NCBI RefSeq assembly: GCF_003574835.2
Contig: NZ_CP063196.1
Span: 682,001 to 746,000 of the forward strand
Direction of reading: 5' to 3'
Length of the DNA stretch: 64,000 bases
Origin: Thermobifida halotolerans
Lineage (GTDB): Bacteria; Actinomycetota; Actinomycetes; Streptosporangiales; Streptosporangiaceae
Under the pieces are notes generated by a model, which did no database searches, had not been told where the DNA came from, and saw nothing but the letters and a program-made list of their open reading frames with translations. Shown piece by piece: positions 46,383-56,023 of this stretch (position 1 is its first letter; every line of letters begins with the position of its first letter). The position numbers and the translations under genes were made by a program.

Positions 46383-47002
46383 GAACCGGACACGTCGCCG
46401 CGCCCGCCCGCCCCCGGCGCCGGGAGTACCTGCTGGCGCTCGCGCTCACCGCGTCCGGAGCCGTCGCACTGCTCGCCGTCTCCGCGCAGGTCTGGGCCAG
46501 CGCCCGGGTGGACCTGGCGGGCGACCTCGCTCCCGTCGCCGTGGAACTGTCCGCCTCCGAGGTGGTCCCGGCCGTCTCCGCGTTGGGCTGGGCCGCCCTG
46601 GCCGCCCTGGCCGCGCTGGTCGCGACCGGGGGAGCGGCCCGACGCCTCGTGGGGCTGCTGGTGGCGCTGCTGGGCGGCGGGGCCCTGCTCGCCGTCGCGC
46701 TCGGCGTCCGCTCCGCGGCGCTGGCGGACGCCGCCGCGCGGGCGGCCACCGCCGAGGGCGCGGTCGGCGGCGTCACCGTGGCGTGGGCCTGGCCGGTCCT
46801 GGCCGCCGCGGGCGCCGCACTGCTGCTCGCCGCGGGAGTGCTGACGCTGGTCAGGGGTACCGTATGGCCTGCCATGAGCAGCCGGTACGATCGCCACAGC
46901 GCCCCCCGCGCGACCCGCACCGACACTCCCGCGGAGCTGTGGAGGTCGCTCGACAGCGGCGCGGATCCCACCGATGAGAACGCTGAACCGAAGGAGCGTT
47001 GA
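46379..47002 (+). CDS. Trp biosynthesis-associated membrane protein (TIGR02234)
   Basis: A 207-residue membrane protein with four spans, for example [20 protein letters not shown] and [20 protein letters not shown], and a polar C-terminal tail ([20 protein letters not shown], then WRSLDSG) typical of TIGR02234, a family found inside actinobacterial trp regions. Function unknown. GTG start overlaps the hisI stop codon. In most relatives trpE lies just before this gene; here it does not. Confidence 0.88.
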   Translation: MRTGHVAAPARPRRREYLLALALTASGAVALLAVSAQVWASARVDLAGDLAPVAVELSASEVVPAVSALGWAALAALAALVATGGAARRLVGLLVALLGGGALLAVALGVRSAALADAAARAATAEGAVGGVTVAWAWPVLAAAGAALLLAAGVLTLVRGTVWPAMSSRYDRHSAPRATRTDTPAELWRSLDSGADPTDENAEPKER

Positions 47003-47301
47003 TGGCCGAAGAGCACCACGACGACCACGGCAACACCCTGGCCGGCTGGTTTCTGACCATCTCGTGGATCGTCGTCTGGACTGTGGCCGCGGTCGCGATC
47101 ATCGCCGGGCTGGACCTTCTCACCTGGACGGTTGTCGGCCTGGGCGCCAGTGTCGCGTGCGCCGCCGTGGCCGGTGCGATGAAGAGGGCGGGGATGGGCC
47201 GCAAGGCGCCCCGCCCCCGCCCGATGACCCGCGAGGAGTACGAGGCGCGCCTCGCCGAGTCCGCGAAGACCGCCGAGAGCGGCGAGACCGCGGCGGTGTG
47301 A
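47002..47301 (+). CDS. HGxxPAAW-type small membrane protein
   Basis: A 99-residue protein with two spans and the N-terminal motif HGNTLAGW, a variant of HGxxPAAW that gives the family its name. A basic C-terminal tail has PRPRPMTREEYEARLAESAK. It is conserved in trp regions of actinomycetes; function unknown. ATG follows AAGGAG by 5 nt and shares one base with the preceding stop codon (TGATG). Confidence 0.85.
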   Translation: MAEEHHDDHGNTLAGWFLTISWIVVWTVAAVAIIAGLDLLTWTVVGLGASVACAAVAGAMKRAGMGRKAPRPRPMTREEYEARLAESAKTAESGETAAV

Positions 47302-47525
47302 CGGACCGGTCTCCGGGCGTGGCCTCCGGGGACCGGCCGAGTGCCACTCCGGTTCGATCGCCGATCGTTACCGGCCCCGTCCATACATTTGACAGAAAAA
47401 TCTGGCATGATTCGGTCCGTCCGCGGCGCGTATGGAGCGGTATCTCCAACCGTGACACCCGTTGGTCCCTGTCTCCGGGTCGCGACGCGCTCTGACGATC
47501 CGCCGTAACGAAAGACAAACCAACC

Positions 47526-47879
47526 ATGAGCTACGGTCCTCCCGGCCCGCCGCCCGGCGGCTACGGCCCACCCCCCGGTTCCTACCCCAGCGGTGGCCAG
47601 CCCGCCGCGCAGCCGCCCAAGAACTACCTGTGGATGAACATCCTGGGCATCTTCGGCTGCACGATCGTCGGCATCATCGGCCTGGTCTTCGCGCTCCAGG
47701 TCAACAGCAAGTGGAACATGGGCGACTACGCCGGTGCCGAGAGCGCGGCCAACACCGCCAAGATCCTGGGAATCATCGGCCTCATCAGCTTCATCCTGAT
47801 GGTGATCTTCTGGGTCGTCTACATCATCTTCTTCGTCGTCCTCCTGGGCGCGTCGGCGACGACGACCTATCCCTACTAA
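47526..47879 (+). CDS. CD225/dispanin-like membrane protein
   Basis: A 117-residue protein with a Gly/Pro/Tyr-rich N-terminal 35 residues (PPPGGYGPPPGSYPSGG) and two spans around LWMNILGIFGCTIVGIIGLV and KILGIIGLISFILMVIFWVV. The region between them (ALQVNSKWNMGDYAGAESAA) is the CD225/dispanin loop. Function unknown. The 224-bp gap upstream contains TTGACA near 47389, but no -10 at the normal distance. Confidence 0.82.
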   Translation: MSYGPPGPPPGGYGPPPGSYPSGGQPAAQPPKNYLWMNILGIFGCTIVGIIGLVFALQVNSKWNMGDYAGAESAANTAKILGIIGLISFILMVIFWVVYIIFFVVLLGASATTTYPY

Positions 47880-47887
47880 AGAAGCCC

Positions 47888-48346
47888 ATGGCCGACTCGT
47901 CGGATCTGGCGCGACCACGGCGCCGCCCGCATCCCGCGGCGGCGCCGTTGGCGTTGGGCGCCCTGGGACTGGTCGGCGCGGTCGTCGTGCACCTCGTCGA
48001 CCCCAACGAACCGGGGCACTACCCGACCTGCCCGTGGCTGGCCGTCACCGGCACCTACTGCCCCGGGTGCGGCACGACCCGCGCCCTGCACGCGCTGACC
48101 CACCTCGACATCGTCGGCGCCGCGCAGATGAACATCCTGCTGCTGGCCGTGCTGCCCTTCCTCGCCCACGCCTACGTGCGCTGGCTCCACCGGGCCTTCC
48201 GGCCCTCCGACGAACCCCCCGGGCAGGTCAGCCAGTTCTGGGCGTGGCTGCTCCTGGGCGCCGTCCTCGTCTTCTGGGTGGTGCGCAACCTGCCCTTCGG
48301 AGTGCTGCTCGCCCCCGGCGGGATTCCCGCGCCGCTCCTGTCCTGA
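47888..48346 (+). CDS. DUF2752 membrane protein
   Basis: A 152-residue membrane protein with the DUF2752 motif [20 protein letters not shown] (two conserved cysteine groups) and three hydrophobic segments. Often found next to CD225-like genes, as here, with only 8 bp between them. Function unknown. Confidence 0.9.
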   Translation: MADSSDLARPRRRPHPAAAPLALGALGLVGAVVVHLVDPNEPGHYPTCPWLAVTGTYCPGCGTTRALHALTHLDIVGAAQMNILLLAVLPFLAHAYVRWLHRAFRPSDEPPGQVSQFWAWLLLGAVLVFWVVRNLPFGVLLAPGGIPAPLLS

Positions 48347-48503
48347 CCCGACCGGGGCGGTGCGGGCCTCGCCCGGTCGGGGACGCAATGAGCGGTGCCG
48401 GTGTCCGGCGGCCCGCGGGGATGGATACGATCGGGGATACACGACAGGAGTGGGCGCTCTCACTCCCGGTCACCCAGTCGACAGCAAGAAGGGGCCCTCT
48501 CAC

Positions 48504-49310
48504 GTGAGCGTGCTCGACGAGATAATCGACGGAGTGCGCGCGGATCTCGCGGAACGCCAGGCCGCCGCGCCCTTGGATCGACTCAAAGAGCAGGCCGCGA
48601 CCCTACCGTGGCCCAAGGACGTGGTGGCGGCGCTGCGCGCCCCCGGAGTCCAGGTCATCGCCGAGGTGAAGCGCTCCAGCCCCTCCAAGGGCGCGCTCGC
48701 CGCGATCGCCGACCCCGCCGCACTGGCCCGCGACTACGCCGCGGGCGGCGCCTGCATGATCAGCGTCCTGACCGAACAGCGCCGCTTCGGCGGCAGCCTG
48801 GCCGACCTGGCCGCGGTGCGCGCCGCCGTGGAGACGCCGCTGCTGCGCAAGGACTTCGTGGTCAGCTCCTACCAGTTGTGGGAGGCGCGCGTGCACGGCG
48901 CGGACGCCGTCCTGCTGATCGTGGCAGCGCTGTCCCAGGCCGCACTGGTCTCCCTGGTGGAGCGGGCCGAGTCGCTCGGGCTGACCCCGCTCGTCGAGGT
49001 GCACACCGAGGAGGAGGTCGAGCGCGCTCTCGACGCCGGAGCCACGGTCATCGGAGTCAACGCCCGCGACCTCAAGACCCTGAAGGTCGACCGCGAGACC
49101 TTCACGCGGCTGTCCCCGCTGATCCCCGACGACAGGATCAGGATCGCCGAGTCCGGTGTGCGCGGCCCCCACGACCTGCTCGCCTACGCGAGCGCCGGGG
49201 CCGACGCGGTGCTGGTCGGTGAGAGCCTGGTGGTCGGGCGCAAGCCCCGTGAGGCCGTCGCCGACCTCGTCACGGCGGGCGCCCACCCCGCGCTGCGGGA
49301 CCGGCACTGA
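48504..49310 (+). CDS. trpC: Indole-3-glycerol phosphate synthase
   Basis: A 268-residue (beta/alpha)8 enzyme that forms indole-3-glycerol phosphate. Motifs: [15 protein letters not shown] with catalytic Lys, [55 protein letters not shown]. No TrpF domain is fused. GTG start. It follows the DUF2752 gene after 157 bp. Confidence 0.97.
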   Translation: MSVLDEIIDGVRADLAERQAAAPLDRLKEQAATLPWPKDVVAALRAPGVQVIAEVKRSSPSKGALAAIADPAALARDYAAGGACMISVLTEQRRFGGSLADLAAVRAAVETPLLRKDFVVSSYQLWEARVHGADAVLLIVAALSQAALVSLVERAESLGLTPLVEVHTEEEVERALDAGATVIGVNARDLKTLKVDRETFTRLSPLIPDDRIRIAESGVRGPHDLLAYASAGADAVLVGESLVVGRKPREAVADLVTAGAHPALRDRH

Positions 49311-49575
49311 CCGTGGACAGGCTTCCTGCTCCCCGCGCCGCGACGCTGACCCGGCGATGGCGATGGAGGCCACGCGGATAGGTCGGCGGGCTGCGCGCCG
49401 ACCCGCGACCGCGACGCGATCCGGGCGTCCTCGTGCATACTGCGGGTATGCGCGGCACAGCCCGTCGTGCCGGACAGCGGGTGTGCGGTGCTCGCAGGCG
49501 GGACCGCAGGACCACAGCCACCTGCCCCGACCGCCGTTCACCGGCGACCGCCAGACCGCCCGCGTGGCCTCCGTA

Positions 49576-49610
49576 CGCAAACCCGCGCGGCTGTCGCACG
49601 CGGGTTTGCG
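49576..49610 (+). promoter_or_regulatory. Perfect 12-bp hairpin in the trpC–trpB gap
   Basis: CGCAAACCCGCG (49576–49587) pairs with CGCGGGTTTGCG (49599–49610) 56 bp before the trpB ATG. It could be a terminator or attenuator; no Trp-rich leader peptide is seen in front. GCATAC-TGCGG-GTATGC near 49435–49451 is a second small hairpin. The rest of 49311–49665 shows no supported gene. Confidence 0.45.
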
Positions 49611-49665
49611 CCACGACCGACCGTCCACCCCACGCCGTGCCCCGCGTGCGGCACCTGGAGACCCG

Positions 49666-50901
49666 ATGAACACTGACAGCGCACATCCCGTGCCTCCCTA
49701 CCTCGGCGAGGGCGGACACTACGGCCGGTTCGGCGGCCGGTTCAGTCCCGAAGCCCTCGTCGCGGCCCTCGACGAGGTCGCCGCGGCCTGGGACAAGGCC
49801 AAGACCGACCCGGAGTTCCAGGCCGAACTCCACCGGCTGCTGACCGAGTACACCGGTCGCCCCAGCCCGCTGACCGAGGCCCGCAACTTCGGCGAGTACT
49901 GCAACGGAGCGCGCGTCTTCCTCAAGCGCGAGGACCTCAACCACACCGGCTCCCACAAGATCAACAACGTGCTCGGCCAGGCGCTGCTCACCAAGCGCAT
50001 GGGCAAGACCCGCGTCATCGCCGAGACCGGGGCGGGCCAGCACGGGGTGGCCACCGCCACCGCGTGCGCGCTGCTCGGCCTGGAGTGCGTGATCTACATG
50101 GGTGAGGAGGACACCCGGCGGCAGGCCCTCAACGTCGCCCGCATGAACATGCTCGGCGCCGAGGTCGTCCCCGTCACCGTGGGCAGCCGCACCCTCAAGG
50201 ACGCCGTCAACGAGGCGTTCCGCGACTGGGTCGCCAACGTCGACACCACCCACTACCTGCTGGGCACCGTCGCCGGACCGCACCCGTTCCCGTCCATGGT
50301 CCGCGACCTGCACTACGTCATCGGCGCCGAGGCCCGCGCCCAGGTTCTGGAGCGCACCGGAAGACTGCCCGACGCCGTCGCGGCCTGCGTGGGCGGCGGG
50401 TCCAACGCCATCGGCATCTTCGCCGCCTTCGTCCCCGACGAGACGGTGCGGCTGTACGGGTTCGAGGCGGGCGGCGACGGGGTGGCCACCGACCGGCACG
50501 CCGCCTCCATCACCGGCGGCAGCGTCGGTGTCTTCCAGGGCGCCCGAACCTTCCTCCTCCAGGACGAGTACGGCCAGACCGTGCCCAGCCACTCCATCTC
50601 CGCCGGACTGGACTACCCGGCGGTGGGTCCCGAGCACGCCTGGCTGGCCGACTCCGGGCGCGCCACCTACGCCGCCGTCACCGACGCCGAGGCCATGGAG
50701 GCGTTCCGGCTGCTGTGCCGCACCGAGGGCATCATCCCGGCCATCGAGAGCGCGCACGCGCTCGCCGGAGCGCGCACCGTCGGAGCCGAACTCGGACCGG
50801 ACGCCACCATCGTGGTGAACCTGTCGGGCCGCGGGGACAAGGACGTCAACACCGCCGCCGCCTACTTCGGACTCCTCGACGACGAAGGGAAGCAGAGCTG
50901 A
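49666..50901 (+). CDS. trpB: Tryptophan synthase beta subunit
   Basis: A 411-residue PLP enzyme joining indole and serine. Seen: [34 protein letters not shown] with the PLP Lys, [27 protein letters not shown], and [17 protein letters not shown] with GGAG 5 nt upstream. Shares one base with trpA (TGATG). Confidence 0.98.
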   Translation: MNTDSAHPVPPYLGEGGHYGRFGGRFSPEALVAALDEVAAAWDKAKTDPEFQAELHRLLTEYTGRPSPLTEARNFGEYCNGARVFLKREDLNHTGSHKINNVLGQALLTKRMGKTRVIAETGAGQHGVATATACALLGLECVIYMGEEDTRRQALNVARMNMLGAEVVPVTVGSRTLKDAVNEAFRDWVANVDTTHYLLGTVAGPHPFPSMVRDLHYVIGAEARAQVLERTGRLPDAVAACVGGGSNAIGIFAAFVPDETVRLYGFEAGGDGVATDRHAASITGGSVGVFQGARTFLLQDEYGQTVPSHSISAGLDYPAVGPEHAWLADSGRATYAAVTDAEAMEAFRLLCRTEGIIPAIESAHALAGARTVGAELGPDATIVVNLSGRGDKDVNTAAAYFGLLDDEGKQS

Positions 50902-51713
50902 TGACCACGCTGCGACGCAGACTCGCCGAGGCCAGGACCGAGGGAAGGGCCGCGCTGATCGGCTACCTGCCCGCGGGCTTTCCCGACGTGGAGTCCTCCA
51001 TCAGGGTCGTCCAGGCGATGGTCGAGGGCGGCTGCGACGTCATCGAGGTCGGGCTGCCCTACTCCGACCCCACCATGGACGGCCCCACCATCCAGAGGGC
51101 CGCCGACGCGGCGCTGGCCGCGGGCACCACCCCCAAGGACGTGCTGACCGTGGTCCGGGCCACCGCCGCGACCGGCGCGGCGGCCCTGGTCATGTCGTAC
51201 TGGAACCCGATCGAGCGGTACGGCGTGGCGGCCTTCGCCGCCGACCTCGCCGAGGCCGGCGGGTCGGGCGTCATCACTCCCGACCTGATCCCCGAGGAGG
51301 CCGAGTCCTGGATCAGGGCCAGCGACGCCGCCGGGCTCGACCGGATCTTCCTGGTCGCCCCCTCCTCCACCGACGACCGCCTCAGGCTGACCTGTGAGGC
51401 CTCACGGGGGTTCGTGTACGCGGCGTCGCTGATGGGCGTCACCGGAACCCGGGCCAGGGTCGCCGGAACCGCCCGGCGGCTCGTGGAGCGCGCCCGCGAG
51501 GCCACCCGGGACAGCGGGCTGCCGGTCTGCGTCGGCCTGGGGATCTCCAACGGCGCCCAGGCCGCCGAGGTCGCCGCCTACGCCGACGGGGTCATCGTCG
51601 GAGCCGGTTTCTGCCAGCGGGTCCTGGACGCGCCCGACCTGGACACCGCGTGCGAGCGGGTCCGCTCCTTCGCCGCCGAACTCGCCGAGGGCGTGCGGTC
51701 GGCGGCTCGGTGA
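50901..51713 (+). CDS. trpA: Tryptophan synthase alpha subunit
   Basis: A 270-residue (beta/alpha)8 enzyme that splits indole-3-glycerol phosphate. Motifs: LIGYLPAGFPDVESS, VIEVGLPYSDPTMDGPTIQR with the catalytic Glu and Asp (the family's usual Phe after GLP/V is Tyr here), SLMGVTGTRA, VCVGLGISNGAQAAEVA. A strong terminator follows. Confidence 0.97.
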   Translation: MTTLRRRLAEARTEGRAALIGYLPAGFPDVESSIRVVQAMVEGGCDVIEVGLPYSDPTMDGPTIQRAADAALAAGTTPKDVLTVVRATAATGAAALVMSYWNPIERYGVAAFAADLAEAGGSGVITPDLIPEEAESWIRASDAAGLDRIFLVAPSSTDDRLRLTCEASRGFVYAASLMGVTGTRARVAGTARRLVERAREATRDSGLPVCVGLGISNGAQAAEVAAYADGVIVGAGFCQRVLDAPDLDTACERVRSFAAELAEGVRSAAR

Positions 51714-51750
51714 AAATCCGGTGAGAGTGCACCGCTGAACCCCACTCCCG

Positions 51751-51775
51751 GCCCCCCGGTTCGCAACCGGGGGGC
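51751..51775 (+). terminator. Terminator after trpA
   Basis: GCCCCCCGGTT-CGC-AACCGGGGGGC: 11-bp perfect stem with a 3-nt loop, 38 bp after the trpA stop codon. Confidence 0.85.
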
Positions 51776-51917
51776 TACGGTGCTGGTGGACGCCGCCCCG
51801 ATCTCCGATCGAGACGTGACAAGTCGACTACCCACAGTAGTAGTCTTCTGTGTCGTTCCCGTGGCGTCCGTGCCCACACGCACAGCGCCGCACACCAAGA
51901 CACGTTCGGGGAGAGGC

Positions 51918-52493
51918 ATGTCGACCGGCACCGAAGAGAACGCTCGGAGCGGCAGCGGGGAGACCACCCACAGCGACGGGCCGCCGTCACGTCCGACCAC
52001 CGCCTCCCGATGGGCGAAGGTCCAGCCGTGGGCGAGCCTGGCCGCGCGACTGGCACTGGCGGGAATCCTGGGATACGCCGGATACACCAAGGTGATCGTG
52101 CCCGCCCTCTCGGTGGAGTCGGTGGCGGCCTACCAGCTCTTCAGCGACGACGTCAACCAGTTCATCGGCTACACCCTGCCCCTGTTCGAACTCGCCCTGG
52201 CCCTGCTGCTGCTGGCCGGACTGGCGACCCGGCTCACCGGAATCGTCTCCGCCCTGCTCATGTTGGTCTTCATAGCGGGCATCGCCTCGGCGTGGGCGCG
52301 CGGGCTGGCCATCGACTGCGGCTGCTTCGGCACCGGCGGCCCCGTGGACGCCGACGAGACCGCCTACGGTCTGGACATCGCGCGCGACCTCGGCTTCATG
52401 GCACTGGGGCTGTTCCTCGCGGTCTGGCCGCGCTCACCGCTGTCACTCGACCGGGTCCTCGACCTCTACCCGGGCTCCGGCCGGGAGCGGTAG
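51918..52493 (+). CDS. MauE/DoxX-like membrane protein
   Basis: A 191-residue protein with four spans, starting SLAARLALAGILGYAGYTKV at about residue 40, and the cysteine motif IDCGCFGTGG in the last loop, typical of MauE/DoxX redox-associated proteins. MauE supports disulfide formation in other systems. The DsbA-like gene 108 bp downstream suggests the two work together in oxidising exported proteins. ATG after GGGGAGAGGC. Confidence 0.85.
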   Translation: MSTGTEENARSGSGETTHSDGPPSRPTTASRWAKVQPWASLAARLALAGILGYAGYTKVIVPALSVESVAAYQLFSDDVNQFIGYTLPLFELALALLLLAGLATRLTGIVSALLMLVFIAGIASAWARGLAIDCGCFGTGGPVDADETAYGLDIARDLGFMALGLFLAVWPRSPLSLDRVLDLYPGSGRER

Positions 52494-52601
52494 AACTCCA
52501 CCGACCCCGCACGCGGGCACGAGCCCAGGCGGACACGGACGGCGGCCACACCCCGGTCCGGCAACCACACAGTGTTCCAACGAGAAGATGGTGATCGGCT
52601 G

Positions 52602-53612
52602 ATGAGCAAGGAGTCGCGGCGAGCCAATCGCGAGCGTCTCAGGCAGGAGCGACTCAAGGAGCAGCAGCGCGCCAAACGCAACAGACTCCTGGCCGCCATC
52701 GGCGCGGCGGTCGCCGTGATCGCCTTCGTCGTGGGAGGCGGCTACCTGGTCATGCAGGCCTCCGGCGGGACGGCGGCGGAGGAGTACCGGGGCGCCCTCG
52801 CCCCCCAGACCCTCCAGGAGGACGGCAGCGTCGTCATGGCCGTCGACGGCGCCCAGGCCCCCGTCGTGGAGGTCTACGCCGACTACCAGTGCTCCCACTG
52901 CGCCCGGTTCGAGCAGATCAACGGCGACACCCTCAAGGAGTTGGCGGCCGAGGGCGAAGCCGTCGTCCACCTGCGCCCGGTGAGCATCTTCGCCGACGCC
53001 GGCGAACCGGCGGGCGGCAACTCGCTGCGCGCGGGCGCGGCGGCGCGGGCCGCCGCCGACCACGGCAGGTTCGTCGAGTACAACGACATCCTCTTCGACA
53101 ACCAGCCCAGCACCTCCCAGGAGGGGTTCACCGTCGACGAACTCGTCGCCTGGGGGGAGGAGGTCGGCATCACCGACCCCGCCTTCGCCGAACGGGTGCG
53201 GGCCGAAAGCGAGGTCGTGGAGGAGTTCGTCACGAACTACTACCCTGAACTGTCGACCAAGGCACAGGCCGAGATCCCCGAAGACCGGTTGCAGACGATG
53301 CGGTTGAGCGACCTGGTCGAGTGGGGTGAGGACAACGGCGTGGACTCCTCCTTCATGGCGGGCAGCTACGTCGAGACCGTCCTCGACGCCACCGCCGCGG
53401 TCAACACCAAGTACTCCGAGGGCGACAACGCGTTCGGGGGTACCCCGTCCATCTACGTCAACGGTGAACTCCTGGGCAACGAGACCTACTCCGCGACCGA
53501 CTTCCGCGAGGCGGTCGAGGCCGCGCCTCCCGGCGAGGTCGACACCCTTCCGGCGGTCCGGGACGACGCCACGGCGCCCTCGGCTTCGCCGTCCTCCTCC
53601 CCACCGGCCTAA
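52602..53612 (+). CDS. DsbA-family membrane-anchored thiol-disulfide protein
   Basis: A 336-residue protein. After a basic N-terminus (SRRANRERLRQERLKEQQRA) and one span at about 30–50, a DsbA-type thioredoxin domain carries the active site YADYQCSHCARFEQ (CSHC) near residue 95 and the cis-Pro region FGGTPSIYVNG near 287. The domain lies outside the cell. It probably forms or transfers disulfides, with the MauE-like protein as electron partner. The C-terminus is a Ser/Pro/Ala tail. Confidence 0.92.
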   Translation: MSKESRRANRERLRQERLKEQQRAKRNRLLAAIGAAVAVIAFVVGGGYLVMQASGGTAAEEYRGALAPQTLQEDGSVVMAVDGAQAPVVEVYADYQCSHCARFEQINGDTLKELAAEGEAVVHLRPVSIFADAGEPAGGNSLRAGAAARAAADHGRFVEYNDILFDNQPSTSQEGFTVDELVAWGEEVGITDPAFAERVRAESEVVEEFVTNYYPELSTKAQAEIPEDRLQTMRLSDLVEWGEDNGVDSSFMAGSYVETVLDATAAVNTKYSEGDNAFGGTPSIYVNGELLGNETYSATDFREAVEAAPPGEVDTLPAVRDDATAPSASPSSSPPA

Positions 53613-53627
53613 GGAAAACCCGGAGCA

Positions 53628-54710
53628 ATGACGATTCCGTTGAGCACCACCGCGGGCGCGGCCGACCTCGGCCGCGCCCTCGCGGCTATTCCCAGCCCCG
53701 GCACGAACGCCATCGAACTGGGTCCGCTGAAGATCCACTTCTACGCGCTGTGCATCCTGGCCGGGGTCATCGTCGCGGTCTACTGGAGCGAACGCCGTTG
53801 GGCGGCCATGGGCGGCCGACCCGGCACGATCATGGACCTCGCGGTGCCCGCGGTGCTCCTCGGTCTCGTCGGCGGACGCATCTACCACGTCATCACCGAC
53901 TACCAGCTCTACTTCGGCCCCGACGACAACCCCGTCTCGGCCCTCTACATCTGGAACGGCGGCCTGGGCATCTGGGGGGCGATCCCGCTGGGCGCGCTGG
54001 GCGTGTGGTGGGTGGCGCACCGGCGCGGCCTGTCGCTGTCGCAGCTGTCGTTCGCGATCGCCCCGGCCATCCCGCTGGCGCAGGCCTTCGGACGCTGGGG
54101 CAACTACTTCAACCAGGAGCTGTTCGGCGCCCCCACCGACCTGCCGTGGGCCCTGGAGGTGGACCCCTACCTGGAGAACGGCCTCCCGCGCCCGGGGGTG
54201 ATCCCCGGCGCCGAGACCTACCACCCGACGTTCCTGTACGAGTCCCTGTGGTGCCTGGCGCTGGCGGTCGTGCTCGCCTGGCTGGGACGGCGCTACGGAG
54301 ACGCGCTGCGCGGCGGACGACTGTTCGCGCTCTACGTCATGGGCTACTGTGTGGGACGGTTCTGGATCGAGTACCTGCGGGTCGACCCCGCCCACGAGGT
54401 TCTCGGGCTGCGCCTCAACAACTGGACCTCCCTCCTGGTCCTCCTCGGCGCGCTCGCCTACTTCGTGTGGGCCGGAAGGCGACTCGACAAGTTCTCCTCC
54501 CGGGTGCTGCCCGAGGGCGAGGACGAGGGCACCCAGTTGATCGGAGCCGACCCCGACGAGGAGGACCAGGACACCGTCCCGGCCACCGGGGCGCTCTCCG
54601 ACGAGGAGGCGGCCGTGCGGTCGGGATCCCGGTCGTCGTCGCCGGGCGGCGACGCCGCCGACAACGGTCCAACCGAGTCCACGACCCGAGAAGACGAGTC
54701 GCGGAACTGA
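53628..54710 (+). CDS. lgt: Prolipoprotein diacylglyceryl transferase
   Basis: A 360-residue membrane enzyme that moves diacylglycerol to the lipobox Cys of lipoproteins. Seen: FYALCILAGVIVAVYWSERR, GLVGGRIYHVITDY, the lgt signature QAFGRWGNYFNQELFG, and YHPTFLYESLWCL. The last 80 residues are an acidic, disordered tail (DEEDQDTVPATGALSDEEAA), common in actinobacterial Lgt. Starts 15 bp after the DsbA-like gene and is followed by a hairpin. Confidence 0.97.
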   Translation: MTIPLSTTAGAADLGRALAAIPSPGTNAIELGPLKIHFYALCILAGVIVAVYWSERRWAAMGGRPGTIMDLAVPAVLLGLVGGRIYHVITDYQLYFGPDDNPVSALYIWNGGLGIWGAIPLGALGVWWVAHRRGLSLSQLSFAIAPAIPLAQAFGRWGNYFNQELFGAPTDLPWALEVDPYLENGLPRPGVIPGAETYHPTFLYESLWCLALAVVLAWLGRRYGDALRGGRLFALYVMGYCVGRFWIEYLRVDPAHEVLGLRLNNWTSLLVLLGALAYFVWAGRRLDKFSSRVLPEGEDEGTQLIGADPDEEDQDTVPATGALSDEEAAVRSGSRSSSPGGDAADNGPTESTTREDESRN

Positions 54711-54725
54711 CGCACGACGTTCTCC

Positions 54726-54750
54726 CCCTCGCGGCACCGCCGCGAGGGGC
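54726..54750 (+). terminator. Terminator after lgt
   Basis: CCCCTCGCGG (54726–54735) pairs perfectly with CCGCGAGGGG (54741–54750). It lies only 22 bp before the next start codon. Confidence 0.75.
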
Positions 54751-54771
54751 CCGCACCCATTGGATGAGTAC

Positions 54772-55923
54772 GTGAAGCTGCACAACGCCGACTCCGCAGG
54801 GAACCGGGCCCGCGGCGGCTCGGGGCGCCGGACCGTCACCGAACACCGTCCGGACGACCACGACGACCCTCCCGAGGCCGAACCCCGCTCCGCCAAGGCG
54901 CGCCGGAAGTCCCGCGGAGGCCGCCGCTCCACCGGACGGATCAAGCAGGCCGCGGCCAAACGGGGCGCCAGGAAGCACAGCGGCGCAAAAACCGCCGCCG
55001 CGGACGAACCCACGGCCGGGAGCAGGGGCGCCTCCGACGCCTCCCGGCGCTCCGCCCGCACCAGGAAGCCCAGGACCGTCGACCACGTCTCCCGGTTCTC
55101 CGCGTCGGCGCTGCGCAGGGTCACCGTGCTGGGCGACCGTCCCGAGCAGGTCGTCTACACCCTCGCCGAGCAGAGCCGCCAAAAACACGGCACCTACGTG
55201 CTGATCGCGCTGCTGGTCATGGCGGTCATCTCCCTGCTCGCCCTGTTGGCCGCGCTCGTCTTCCAGGTGCTCAACCCCCAGGCGGCCACCAACCAGGGGC
55301 CCGCGCCCATCGTCGAACCGCCCGCCGGACACAGCACCCTGCGCCCCGAACTGTTCCACGCCCAGGAGCAGCAGGACATCTTCGAGCCCATCGCCGAACG
55401 CGCCCCCGACGCCGAGCCCCTCACCGAGGAGCAGATCTTCGGGTCGGTCCAGGAACTGTCCCTGAGCGGCATGGAGCTGACCCTGCGCGACTCCGAGGTC
55501 ACCGACACCTGCACCGCGCTGGTGTGGGGCGACCAGCTCGCCCAGACCCTGTCCACCGGCTCCTGCGTCTCCGCGGCCCGCGGTGTCTACCAGGACGAGA
55601 ACGACGAGTACGTGGCACAGTTCACACTCTTCGACCTGGCGGACGCCGATGCCGCCAGCGCCACCCTGCAGAGCCTGGACTCCGACACCGAGCCGGGCTT
55701 CCTGCTGCCCATGGCGGACGGCATCGAAGGCCTGCACACCGGCTACAGCCAGGCCACCGCCCAGGCCATGGGACACTACGTCGCGGTCTTCTGGGTGGCC
55801 CGCGCCGACGGCGCGGAACCCTCCGGCGACGACTCCATGGCGACCCTCAACGTCGCCGCCATGGACGCCGCCCTCGTGGTCTACGAGCAGGTCCGCGACG
55901 CCAAGGAAGGAGAGGAGGACTGA
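54772..55923 (+). CDS. Membrane-anchored protein, paralogue A, unknown function
   Basis: A 383-residue protein I do not recognise. The first 135 residues are very basic and low-complexity, a cytoplasmic region. One span (YVLIALLVMAVISLLALLAA) at about 140–160 is followed by an outer domain with TDTCTALVWGDQL and TGSCVSAARGVYQ, two Cys spaced as if for a disulfide, and GFLLPMADGIEGLHTGYSQA, then GHYVAVFWV. The same pattern recurs in the next gene, so these are tandem paralogues. The GTG at 54772 has GGATGAG close by; a TTG at 54760 is the alternative. Confidence 0.75.
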   Translation: MKLHNADSAGNRARGGSGRRTVTEHRPDDHDDPPEAEPRSAKARRKSRGGRRSTGRIKQAAAKRGARKHSGAKTAAADEPTAGSRGASDASRRSARTRKPRTVDHVSRFSASALRRVTVLGDRPEQVVYTLAEQSRQKHGTYVLIALLVMAVISLLALLAALVFQVLNPQAATNQGPAPIVEPPAGHSTLRPELFHAQEQQDIFEPIAERAPDAEPLTEEQIFGSVQELSLSGMELTLRDSEVTDTCTALVWGDQLAQTLSTGSCVSAARGVYQDENDEYVAQFTLFDLADADAASATLQSLDSDTEPGFLLPMADGIEGLHTGYSQATAQAMGHYVAVFWVARADGAEPSGDDSMATLNVAAMDAALVVYEQVRDAKEGEED

Positions 55924-56023
55924 GACCGGCGCGGCCCCGCCGATCCCGGGGCGGGCCGCCGACGAGTCCTCTATCCTTCCCTACAGCCCCTCCCCAACCA
56001 TCCGCTCACCGAAGAGGTCACAG

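Noticed and set aside
49433-49669. Possible trp leader peptide before trpB
   Set aside because: The frame has only one Trp, no run of Trp codons, and no adjacent attenuator arrangement.
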